From the NCBI GenBank assembly GCA_047967505.1, contig CM106541.1: DNA of 64,000 nt. One strand, 5' to 3'. Positions 1-12,400 of this stretch are shown here, piece after piece. The position numbers were made by a program, and so were the translations under genes. Below the pieces are notes generated by a model. It saw only the letters and a list, made by a program, of their open reading frames with translations, did not search any database and was not told the DNA's origin. Within the stretch, counting starts at the first letter, position 1, and each line of letters opens with the position of its first letter. Source of the stretch: Dipteris shenzhenensis (taxonomy: Eukaryota; Polypodiophyta; Polypodiopsida; Gleicheniales).

Positions 1-388
1 TCACCCATTTGAACGCGTAATTGCAAACGTCGTACTTGAAGTCGAACTGCAAATGCCCCAATGCCAAACGTCGAACGAATTGCTAACATGTGGCGACATC
101 TTCTCCAAGCTGCTACGTATCCTTGTTTTTTTTTTTGGGTCTGTGGGTAATAGGTAGAATAGATGTGATATAAGATTGGACAGATTCTGTGAATCTAGCT
201 CTCATAAAGCTATATGTGCTACACAATTTAAGAATGTCAAAATGGTCAAATTTTAGATGAAGAATCCAGTTGAGTGTCAAAAATTTTAGATGAAGAAACA
301 TTTCTTCTAATTGCTTATTTCACACTTTTTTTTTGCATGGTGAGTTTGTTTTCACATTCCAACTATATTAACCATGAGCTTTCAACAG
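1..388. other. Intron upstream of the first visible MFP exon
   Basis: AT-rich sequence with no recognisable coding similarity. It ends in the acceptor TTCAACAG at 381-388. No exon for the expected N-terminal MFP segment could be identified here, so that part must lie upstream. Confidence 0.6.
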
Positions 389-451
389 GAGCTAATGGCA
401 AATTTTGTGGTGGAGCTGATATAAGGGGCTTCCAAAGAAAGCAAAATGCAG
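389..451 (+). CDS. MFP: MFP exon (a), crotonase oxyanion-hole segment
   Basis: Encodes [12 protein letters not shown], the crotonase GxFxxGxDI motif. It begins inside a split Gly codon after TTCAACAG and ends one base into the next codon before GTATTA. The phase joins to the next exon at 789. Confidence 0.9.
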
Positions 452-3400
452 GTATTAGGATTGTTGATATGCATTCTTGGATGTGGTACTGAGTTTATTT
501 TCTGTTCAGTCCTCTTTGCTTCAGTGTTGGATTTGCCCAGCTTGCATGTGTTATTGCACTACCAGATTTATAAAAGAATTCAGGAGTTATAAGGCAGTTT
601 GCTGATATATTTAAAATGATTGCCAACTCTCAAGAAGTTGAATTCTCATTTTATTGAGACTCCAAGACAAATAGAGCCTCAATATCTTCATGATTTGTTT
701 GTCTTTTACACAGACAATAATATCTTTGGAATCAGCTTTAAAGTCTTTAAGCGAGTTTGTTGACTTATACCTCCTTTTTGAAGGACAGAACAAGAGGGAG
801 AGAAGCGCATCTTACCCGGGATAACTATCATAAACAGTTCTATTGAAGGTATGAAGTACCTCAAACTATTTTTTAAATATTCTGTTGTATCTGCAATATT
901 CTTGAATCACCTTTCCTTTTCCTGATTGAATTGGCAATAATCACTACTGCTCACAGGTTCTCAAAAGCCTGTTGTTGCTGCTATTGAAGGATTTGCATTA
1001 GGTGGGGGCCTCGAGCTAGCCATGGTAATGTGCTGCAAACTCTGGAAATATGGTAGTCAGCCTGACTGCTGTTATTGCAGGAATATAAGTGTGTTTGATT
1101 GGAATTTGAAGGTTGGTGTTGGATGTTAACGAAGCATTTCAAGTCCTACCTCATTGCAAGCTTCACGTTGAATGCAACATGACGTTGGAACGATTGGTTG
1201 ACAAAACCATTTCTAGAGAGTCCTACTTCTGTCTGGGCATATCCCAGGTGTGAGTGGATGCCCATTGACAAAATGGTTGGCTGATTGGTGGGAAAATAAA
1301 AGTCTGTCTACCCCATCCTATTGGCTGATACAGGTATGATACCTCTAGAAGAGGAGGCATTATGTCAATTCATGGCTTACCTCCACAAGATTGAGAAGAT
1401 GGAAGCCAATAGGATACCACACAGGGCGATGAAAGCTATGCAAATCATGGGATGGCACATGAGGAAATGAAGTCGATGGAATCATGGGTTATAACAGCTA
1501 TAGATATACCAGAAGATGCATATAAAATTAGGGAGATAGTGACACAAAAAATGTTACAGAAACTATGGCAAAACAAAAATGCAATTCTACAAACGGGAAA
1601 TTAACTTAATGGACAGCTATGGAATGCAAAAATATATCGGAAGACATATCAAAGTTTAAAAGGCACCTAATGTGCAAAATCAGAACCAGTCACATGATCT
1701 AGAGGGGGAGAGGGGTAGGCGGGCAAGGCCCATGATCCTCAGAGATGCAAAATCTGCCCCACAAGGGAGGTAGAAAATGAGCAGCATGTACTCCTCAAAT
1801 GTAAAGCCTAAACACACATAAGAGAAGGTTATGGGAACTAAAGAAATAACTTGAAAAATATGCTTGAGCAACTAGCCAAAAAGCTAGGAAGCTACTTACA
1901 AGAGGGTTTGGAACACCGCCAACAACAAGGTACTAGAAGTTAGTAATATTTTCTTTCACTGGATGTAAGGGATCACTATTAGTTATAGTGATCACTGGTC
2001 CCATAGATTCTGAAGGGCTGTTTCCCTCGTAGATCAAGGAGGTCAAGGGTTGAGGGACTAAGGGTTTAGGAGGAGCATAGGAGTGGGAGAGAAAGAAGGT
2101 GTAAGAGCATGGGGGGAAAGGAGAGAGAGAGAAAGAAAGAAAGAAATTTTATTAGAGTCTTTGGAAGACCGATGGGTCTATGAGACTGAAAGAAAACCTG
2201 ATACAAATCAAAGTAAGGGTGGAGCTACTAAATGAGGAGAAGGGAGGAGAAGAGGAAGGAGAGAGAGGAGAAGGGGGGAGAAGAGGGAGGAGAAGGGAGG
2301 AGGAGGGAGGGAGGGGAAGGGAGAAGGAGAAGGGAGGAGGAGGAGGAGGAGGAGGAGAGGGGAGGAGGAATTGCAAGGTTAGGACATGCTTTGGACGTGG
2401 AGTGCAAGGAAGCAATACAATCATATCATGTCAGCTCTCTCTCTCGGTCTCTCTCTCGGTCTCTCAGTCTCTCTTGAGTTGCTCATGTCGCTCCATCTAT
2501 TTTTCTTGTGTGTCCTTTCCTGTTTTCCTCTATTGTTGTTTCTAAGAATACCTAGCAGCCTCTTTTCTCTGCAAAAAAAAGGAAAAAAAGAAAATCAACC
2601 GTTCATCTCCATGCAATTGCCTTGGGATTGACACAACTCAAAGCTTGCACCAACTTTTGTTTATACATCTGAGGTTTGCTGGCTTTATGCATGGGATGCT
2701 TTGTTCTTACTGGTTATTTTGTCCCATGAAGGCAGTCTATTAGAGCAGATTGCTCCAAGATTAGATTCTGATGCTTTGTCATCAGTCTAGAATTCTTTCA
2801 TCTCATGGGCTACATGTGTGCATGAGATCCCTTGGAGTCATGGATGTGTAATCTTGTGTTTGCAAAGGATTAGCACCATTGCATATTTGCAGGCTGAAGC
2901 ATTTGCAAAGGGCGAGCAATGGCCTGCCGATGGCAATGTGATGAGTGGGCTATGGGGAACATTTGGAACCATAATGCTTGGAAATGCATTTCATGAGACA
3001 AAGGACCATTTTGGAAATGGCATTTCGTGAAATGTCTGAAATGCGAGATGTTTTGTAAAAAAGATAGAAACAAGAAAAAGGGAATTGTTTTCCAATCTAT
3101 TTCTCACTATTTTTTGTTTTCTTCAAGAAACAAAATTGAGGGCCTGATAGTGACTCTTATAGTGAAGATCCTTTACTTTTTAACTTTCCAATTTCAAGTT
3201 GAAGTTTTCAAGGAATTAATGTCCATGAATAAATTTATGAGGATTTCAAGCTTGAGGTTTTTAAGCTTTTCATGTTTCACCGTTCATGTGGAAATCGAAA
3301 GTCTCATCATTCATGCTCATGGGTTGAAGTTTTGAGTTGATTTGCTGCTACATTGTTAATAATAAAGAAATTAGTGTATCATTGTGGGAAGTTTCATGTT

Positions 3401-6400
3401 CATTTGTCAATGTTAAAACTTAAATTCAAACCAAGTTGTATCAAATATAAGGTATCATTGTGTCATATATGTTTATACATGCGCACAAAACTATGTCAAG
3501 GCACATGTTGTCAAGGGGATGAACATTTCATATGGAATTCAAAACCCATTCCAGCTGAAACTCTGAAGCGTTTTGTGATGACCATGTTTGGACTTGTTCC
3601 AGTGCTGAACTCTCCCCCAGGATAATTGGGCCTAATTTGGACTACTATTATTTCCAAACACAAAAAATGATATCTTTTAGAGAGATTCCCATAGTTATTT
3701 AGACGGGGGCTTGGGGGTTACAAAATAATAAGCTTCATTGGACATTGTTCTTGTGTGTTTTCTAAGTCTTCCACAAGTATTGCTTGACCTTGGTTTTACC
3801 TAGGTTGATATATATATATATATTTTCAAGAAAAGTACTTCATTAAGTATGAATAAAAACCGCAAAGCAAGCTCAAGTGCAGGAGTACATCATGTCAAGC
3901 ATGAGAAAAAACAGCTCAGAATGAGCAAGCAAAAATCCCAGGTGGCGGCTGAAAATGCTGCCTCATCCCTGAAGGAGAGTCAGAGAAGAAAGGACAATCC
4001 TTCCAGACTCAATGAGCAAGCAAAAATCCCAGGTGGCGGCTGAAAATGCTGCCTCATCTCTGAAGGAGAGTCAGAGAAGAAAGGACAATCCTTCCAGACT
4101 CTGAGAAAGGCAACCCTCCTAGCACTAGTAGTCCTGGAGGTTCCCTATATGTTTACCCAAATGGCCATCAAAGTGTGTATAGTATCTGCCCAGATACTAG
4201 CTATAGTCTAAGAAGGGTGAACCTGGGAGTCCTCCAAAGCCTTTGTACATCTGGCTCTCCAAATATGTCAAGCTGTAATACTAGCCAGAATCTCCCAAGT
4301 TGTGTCTACAGAAGCGTGGGGAGCTTTGAATGGAGTAAACGGAACATCCCGGAGGGAGCGTGACTCCACAAGGTGTCGTCAAACAAAAAAAGCTGTGTCC
4401 GTGTCATGTCCCTTGAAGAAAGCCTGTGGACCAGTGAATGACAACCAAGCAATTGATCCCCAGGTCATGAAGAAGGGTGCTCTATGAAAAATGCAAAGTA
4501 TCCTAGCAACACCCTTCCAAATCGTCCTTGCCTGAGTGCACTCCCAAAGGCAGTGCTGCACTGACTCAACTTGCTGAGTGGCATCGAGGACATGTAGGGT
4601 CAGCCCCGAATCTGGATCTCCACAGGTTCACTGCAATCCCTCCATGAATAGTAAGTTGGATGAATAACGTGATTTTCCTATTCCTGAGGGATTTCCAAAG
4701 TCTTCTCCAAAAGTTTTTCTGCATCTCTGCAGAAATATGAAAAGTATCCCAATGAGGAGCTCTAGAGGGCCTCCAGCCTCTACAACTGAGTTGGAATCTC
4801 CTGGCATTCTGACCGTGTAACGAAAGAAGGGGATGCTCTTCTCTCGGTGCCCTGCATCTATCCGCTCCCATTCCCTTGGATCCCACTGCAAGGATCTAAT
4901 AGGGGAACCTCTATCCAACCAAAGCCTCCAAGATCCAATAGCCAGGAGAACGGGGTCTGGATCAAGATACTACTGTGAGTCTCTACCCATCTCCATGGAT
5001 CTTGCAATCCTGACAGGCTGAAAAGGAGCCTCCAAAAGAATGTCCTCTGAAGATCTGTGGAGTCTGCCTCCTGCATGAACCTGAAAGACAAGGGTATTCT
5101 CATGTGCATCCTGCAAGGCTATAACCTGCAGAGGGATACTTGTCCTCGAAAAAGCCCCCAACCAGGTGGACTCCGAAATAGGCAAATGGTATGTATCCAT
5201 CCACTCCACTGGTATGGTTGCATCTATCTGCTGCATCCTGGCTACACTTCCTCTGAGGTGACTAAGTGAACGAGCTGTCTGATCCTCTGAAAGCATCCTG
5301 AAAGCTTTCCAAGCACCCACCGTGGATGCAGATCCCCACTCCCATCTAGACCACTGCATATAGTGTGACATGCCCAATGATCTGCCATGCTCATCTAGTA
5401 TGCAATCATTCTACATGACGGGCTACCTGTCAATTTCTTCACGAGAGGAGGGTGGAACTCTCCGAAGAGTACTTCTAAAGCTATCCCAAGCTTTCAGAAT
5501 GGCAGCCATGAGAGGGGAGGTAGGAGATCTGAGACGGGCTGACGTAAAGATCCATCTGGGCTGTCCATCCAATCTCCTCCCTGAGAAGGTGTGCATGTCT
5601 ATATAGTGCATAAGAAAAAATCCTTCCATGGCTCTTGACCAGGCATCAAACCTTTGACCACCATCTTGCAGAGCAAGGCTCTACACTGCAAGTCTGGATG
5701 AATAATATTGAGACCCCCTTCCGCAGTGGGTAGAATAAGAGTCTCCCAAGCCACCTTGGCTATCACATCTGAAGTGCCGTCTAATCCACTCCACAAAAAA
5801 TTCCTGATAGGTCTCTTGAGCTGAGTGATATTGCTTGTAGATCAACACCAACAAGAGCAAATAAACCAAGTTGTAGCCAACAGTACCTGGTTTACAACCA
5901 CCACTCTGGATGCAAGGTCAAGTCTGGCCGAACTCCAGAATAGGAGTTTCCTTGTGATGTTCTCCAACACGGGAGTGAACTGCTGTGCTGGAGAAATGCC
6001 CACCCCAACTGGCATCCAAGATACCTGACGGAGACACCCCTTTGAATCCAAGTAAAGCGAATATCAGCACCCCAATTTGGAGTATCCTCATCACTAATCC
6101 AGAAACCATTGGATTTGTTCCAGTTAATGTGAGCCCCTGCTGCAATGCAAAATAAATCCAAGGCTATCCTGAAAGAGGTGAGTGTCTGTGGAGTGGCATC
6201 CAAAAAAATAGCCGTGTCATCTGTGAGCTCACTGTCCAGCAACTCCTCTTCCTATCTCAATGGAAGTCTCAGCCCAAAAAGAGGCTCATAGCTTCAGCCA
6301 CAAATAAGAATAGAAAGGGGGCTAGAGGGCATCCCTGTCGGATTGATCTGGATATCTGAAACGTGTCTCCCCTGACTCCACTAATGAGTATCTGGCTATG

Positions 6401-9400
6401 GGCTGACTTGTAAAGAGCAGAAACCCCTCTAATCCACAAATCTGAAAATCCAAAGCAGAGAAGGGTTCCCTCTAGAAAACCCCAATCTACCCTGTCATAT
6501 GCTTTTTTGAAATCCAGGAGTAGAATTGCCAGTTTATGGCCCTCATGCATAGCCCACTCAGAAGCCTCCCAAAATGAGAATATGTGATAAAAAATGCTTC
6601 TGCCATGGACAAAGCTTGTCTGTGTGTCATGTATAAGATGTGGCAGGATGGGCTGCAATCGCAGGCTAATGGCTTTTGCCAAGATCTTATACAAAGTGCC
6701 CAATAAGGTGATTGGTCTCCACTGAGACACTAAATTTCTACAACCTCCTTTTGGGATAAGATGAATGAGACCCTCCGAGAGTGAGTCCGGCATCTCACCC
6801 GAGTCCCAAACGCCCTGCAGGGCTGAGGTGATGTAATCCCCAATCTGATCCCAAAAAATAATAAAAAAAGTTGTAAGTCCATCTGACCCTGAACAACTAC
6901 CCTTATGAAGGGCAGTAAGAGCGGTCTTGAACTCTATGTTGGTGAAGCGTGCATCAAGTGAGGCTCTCATACCTCTATCGCACGAACATAGGAATATGCT
7001 GCCAAATAACCTGTCTAGCATCATCTCTGGCCTATGAATCAGGATCTGCAGTCAGAAGGGAGGCATAGTAATCTGAAGCAATCTGCATGATGGCATCTGG
7101 ATGTGTCTGAAGTATCCTGTCTGAGTCAACAAGGTGCAAAACACTCTCTCTACTATGTTTAGGGCCGAGAGTAGAGAAGAACTGCTTGTTGACTCTACCT
7201 CCGATCTGCGTCCAGAAAGACTCTCTGGCGTGAAAGGCTTACTGTACTCTTTGATTTAAAAGTGTCTGTTGATGAGCCCTTGCTGCAGCAAGGTACTCCT
7301 GAATCCAAGTATCTATAGGCTGTTTTTTCTCTTCTCTCTGAAGAGCTACCAGCTGCTGTCAAATGGCAATCTCTCGCCTGCGAATCTCATCTCTCTTGAT
7401 ACTAGCAATAGAATAATTAAAGTTGCTAATGTCAGTGAGGGCTGCAGCCACATCTGACGGGAACGACTGCCCACCCTGCAGGTGAGAAACCCAAATCTGT
7501 AGCACTGCCTCTGTGAGGCCCTCCTCTCTATAGAAGGCATCTGGAAAATCCTGATACTGGCAGAGCGGCCTCTCGCCCGAGGCTCTGAACCCACCAAAAC
7601 AACTGGAAAATGATCTGAAGTGGACACCCTAGTGCTGATGCATACTGTCCCATCTCTGTCCAGTGCCCAACCATCCACATAAAATCTGTCAATCCGTGCG
7701 TGGATATGCATCCTTACTCTCCTGTTCGACCAAGAAAACAGAAGAGACTGTGGCTAAGTGTGAAGCATCATCATACCAAACATCTCTGCCACTGAACTGA
7801 AAAAGGAAGGCATCCCATGCTGCTCTCTCAAGGGAGTGAATGCCACCTTCCCTACCCTCTCTTTTGTCTGCAGGCATCTCAATCATGTTGAAATCGCCCC
7901 CAATAATCCAAGAATCTACAATATGTGACCAAGAGAGAAACTCCTTCCAAAGGAGGACACGATCTCCTCTCAAGTTGGGTGCATAAAAGTTAAGAAAGCC
8001 AACCTTATGCCCACCAATCATCAAAATAACCCACTGTGCTCTAGAGGGGACTATGACTCCGTGTCCAATGACCAAGGGGAGCATCAAAGAAGAGATAGAA
8101 ATGCAAATGCCTCCCTTGGTGCCCAAGGCAGGTGACCAAAAAGTATGGCCAGAAAGAAGCTTACCTGACTTGGAACAATCTCTACCCCCCAGCTTATGCT
8201 CTTGGAGCATAAGGATATCAATGGGGCCACCTGAAACACCTGGATGGAGTTGGTTACGAATCAGCTGCCTACGGCGGCGATGAGGTATACCACCGAGGCC
8301 CTGAACGTTCCAACTAACAATCCTCATCGACGGGAGGAGAGGCCGGGTGAAAGACCCTACCCCCGACTTGGTGGTGGAGAAAATCTGGGGCTGGCAGGGA
8401 GAGGAGGAGGGAGGGGGAGGGAGGGGAGAGGGGTGCAGGACGGAGGGCAGCAGGGAGCAGCAGGACGAGGAGCTCAGCAGCCTTGCTGAAAAATGCGCAT
8501 GAGTCTGTTTAGATCAGGTTGATATTCAAATCACGTGTCTCAGAAAAATTGGAGTGCACCCAAATGCTGCTAGAGACCCTCGGTTGATGAGGAGAGTAGA
8601 ATCGGGATTAGTGAATCAGCTAAGGGTGAATCTGCTCCTCCCAATATACTGATAAAGGACTTGACGCTCATCGATGTATACACCGAACAAGGTTGGTGAC
8701 GAAGGACAACCTTATTTGACCCCAATTGTGCTGATGATCTCCTCTAATCACCCAGTCTAAGTCTTGACTCTTTTTGATACCAGCTCGTATAGGACTGCCC
8801 AAATGATGTCCCGACTGTATCCTAGATGTAGTGGTCGTCGGAATAGTGGTAATGACAAATCTTAGTGTGAAAATGTGGTCAAGTGTAGCATGATCTGCCC
8901 GAAATCCTGCTTGCCCCATAGCTCTAAATCCCTCACAGTCGGCAAACTGTCTGACTTGGGTGTCAAGTGCTGATGCATAAATCTTATCGGACACACAATC
9001 ATGATGGTCTTGTTGCTGCTGGCTGCTGGGCAGCCCTCTGCTGGTTGCAGACCAGCTCTGGATCCTGACCAGCTGCACACCATCCCAAGAACAATTGCAT
9101 TGTTGTCACATGTCAGTCCAGACTATCGCACCTCTATTTTGTACCGTTTTGACTACCAGCTTCTTCAAACAAGTGCAGGACGCTGCACAATTTTTCATTG
9201 CTTGTTGCAGCCTCCCATGGTAGCCTGGGATTCTCCATATGCTGCCTACATGACAGCCTGCATGCTGCTCATGTGGCAGCCCTGCAAAACCTCTCACTTT
9301 TGCCCCAATGGCATCTTTGAGACTTACTTGATGCACCTTCCCCATGCTCTCCTCAGTTGGGGGCTCACAAACGGGGAGGTGACCTTCCAAACTCTAGCAA

Positions 9401-12400
9401 TCTGAGAGGCCTTAGGGCTCGCGGAGTCATCAGTGGGTTTGATGATGCCGAGGATGAGGCTATTGTTGTGCTATCTATTTGAAGACTGTCGTTGTCGTCC
9501 GATTGTTGTACTCCGTGATATCTTGATGTTGTCGGTGTCTATTCTGCTCGGAGGAGGCGGGCTCTTAGAACCGTGTCAAAGGCTTTGCAGAAATCCACAA
9601 AGCAACAACATACCCTTTGCTTCCGTGCCCTCGCCTCCTCGATGATACACGTGAGTGTGAGAATGTGATCCATTGTCCCATGATCACGTCAGAATCCAAC
9701 CTATCCGACTGCTCTAAGTCCCCTGCACTTTGCGAATCGACTGGCCTCAGAATCAAGTACTGATGCATAAATCTTGGACATGATATGTCCAATCATAATG
9801 GTCCTGTAGTTCTCCGGTCTCATGGGATCCCCTGCCTTGTGGATGGGTGAGATAGTGTTGATAGTCCAGGTGTGTGGAACCCCTAAACAAACAGCTTCAT
9901 TAAAGAGATTTTCTAAGATCAGGGCTAGGAGATTAATCCCATATGCAATGAATTCAGTGCATAGTTCCTCATGATCTTTCGCTCGGCCATTATGGAGTTT
10001 CATCACAGCATCCTTCACACCCCCTAGTGAAAATTGTGCAGGATGTGGAGCGAGGTATGTGTGAGAGATCAGGAGCTGGATGATTTGGGATATCATAGAG
10101 TATACGTGCATAATTATCTTAGACTCGAGTGTCAGTGAGTGGTGAAGGTGACCGCCCCTCTAGAAATCTCCACCAAAAGCCCTTAGAGTTGTTACTAAAC
10201 AGAATATATAGTAGTTCTTCCTTGTTTCGGCGGACGAAATCTAGCTTCTTCCTACATACCAATTGACGATACTCACGTAACGTCTCTGGTTTGTTCAGGA
10301 GGTGGGTTTTGGTTTTGAATCTAAGTTGACGGCGTAAAGCTTTGCACTCATCATCTTTGAAAGGCCTCGCGGGCCTATGAGACAAAGTACAAGCCAAGAA
10401 GCTACTATGGACTAAAGCAGAGTTCTCGCTAAGGCCCTTTGCTGAGTACTATGCTCAACTCAAAACAAGTACTCAATCTCAAAGTCAAAACATACAGCTA
10501 GGTGCCATGGTGGCTCTCCTATGAGGTGCGAAGATATCTCGTATCTATGTGTGTCGCGTCGTGGACAGCGGGGGGCGCAAGCTCTACACATCCCTAACAC
10601 CATCTTTGAAATCGTAGTAAAACATATGCACCCATTTTCATGGCTAAATATCATGATAAATGCTTCGTTGAACCCACATTGAATAGCATCAACCTTGCAT
10701 ATGACATGACATTGCAACAAATACATTGCTTTTTAAGACCCAAAATCACATGTCATCAGTGTTTACCAAAAATGGATCATCCTAGGAGGCGATCTTCATA
10801 ATTGGTGCTATTGTAGACAACCATTGTTGCAAGTCATGGAAGGACTACAAAGCTTTGCTTGTCGCTTGAATTTTCTTTCTGTGTGTCTTTACCCCCTTTA
10901 ATTAATCTATAAGAGGGATTGCATATGTCAAAAATCCATACATATGCAAGCTCTAGGATTGACATAAAAAGTGAAAGGAAATGGAAATGAGCCATAGAGC
11001 AAAATGGAAAGACTCACATTGATAAAGCTTGATATAGACTCCTTGATGTGTGTAGATGTGACACACAAGTACACATATATGGGATAGGACACACACTAGA
11101 ATACCAAAGTGTATATGGGATATCTCCCCAATGACACGTGGCACTCACACATAAGACTCTACTAGAACTCCTAGTAGAACACACTAAAACACACTCAACT
11201 TGACTTCATGTTCTAACACCCCCTCATGAAGGAAAGGTGAGGGAATACTGGAATGGAACCAAGAATAGAACATAACAATGATAGACTACTAATCTGTGCA
11301 TCCCTTGTAACTCAGAGGCTAAATTTTGAGCGTGTTCAGAGGTTGATCCAAGCCTTCTCGTAGTTTGAGACTCAACATGACTCAGAGGCTCACGTCTTAG
11401 CATGGCTACATGACCAGCTCATAGGACTAGGAATACACCAACATCCTGGAACTTAGCCAGGCCTGATAAAGAGACCCTATAAAGGCCAATACATGGCTCC
11501 CACAATACATCCCCCTCCTGGCTCCAAAACAGAGTAACATCTCATCACTCCAGTTACTGCTTTAAAGGCCCCTGTTGGGGAAGATGATCAAGTGGCTGTC
11601 CTTCTTTCTAGCATTGAGGATATTTCTCAGTTTCGTGATATCATACCAGCGCTTCGAGTAGCACGAGATATGTCCTTTGATGAAATGGTTGCAATGCTTC
11701 TCGATCATGAACGAAGGCATAAATATGTTCACAAGGAGCATGCCTAATATTCTAAGGGTAAGAAGCCATTCAAACCTTTCAAATGTACATACTGTAAGAT
11801 GCTTGGCCATACAGAGGACCATTGTTTTCAAAAGCTTGCCAAACAACAATCCAAGGAGCATGCTAACTTGGCTGCAACAACCACTAGTGAAGAAGAAGAA
11901 GAAGACACTCCGACACCAGCTTTTTCTCTCACTCCTCGTCTCCAAAATCTATCCTTCCCTCAGGAGGTAGATGAGGATGATGAATATGTCTTCTAAAATA
12001 TGTCCATGAGCTTAATGTTTATGGGTACTTTGCCCTGGGTAGTCCCCCAAAAACTTGAATGTAATAATCTCTTTGAGTCCTCTTTCTGGGTCTCCCTCAC
12101 CTCAGTCCCTTGGAAGAGCAAGGAGCAAGAGGGAAAAAACTAGGAGAAGGAATGATGGAGGAAGAAAGAAAGGGAGGAGGACGGATGGCTCTGATACCAC
12201 ATGAAGGAACATGGTGGAGAGGGAGAGGGACACAGAGAGAGTAGGCTAGGGAGAGAGAAGATAATACTCAAATGGAAACATAATGAAAGTGAAAGGAAAT
12301 GGAAATGAACAGACTGAAGTGAAAAGACTCACATTAATAAAGCTTGATGTAGACTCCGTGATGTGTGTAGACGTGACACACAAGTACAATCATATATAGG

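Larger units (their letters stand above)
3811..8490 (-). mobile_element. L1-like non-LTR retrotransposon, degenerate, antisense to MFP
   Basis: Minus-strand order is endonuclease (8327-7346), reverse transcriptase (7024-5892) and zf-RVT C terminus (5629-4379), then a 3' UTR with a 91-bp tandem duplication and an (AT)n run at 3811-3823. Stops and frameshifts break every domain. No ORF1 was seen. The upstream 8390-8490 segment is CT/C-rich on the minus strand and may be 5' UTR. Confidence 0.85.

Noticed and set aside
1-388. Search for the missing N-terminal MFP exon
   Set aside because: No frame shows the expected segment before GKFCGG; the exon must be upstream of the window.
2152-2545. Overlapping long open frames on both strands (Pro/Ser-rich and Glu/Arg-rich)
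   Set aside because: They translate a purine-only microsatellite and have no coding signature.
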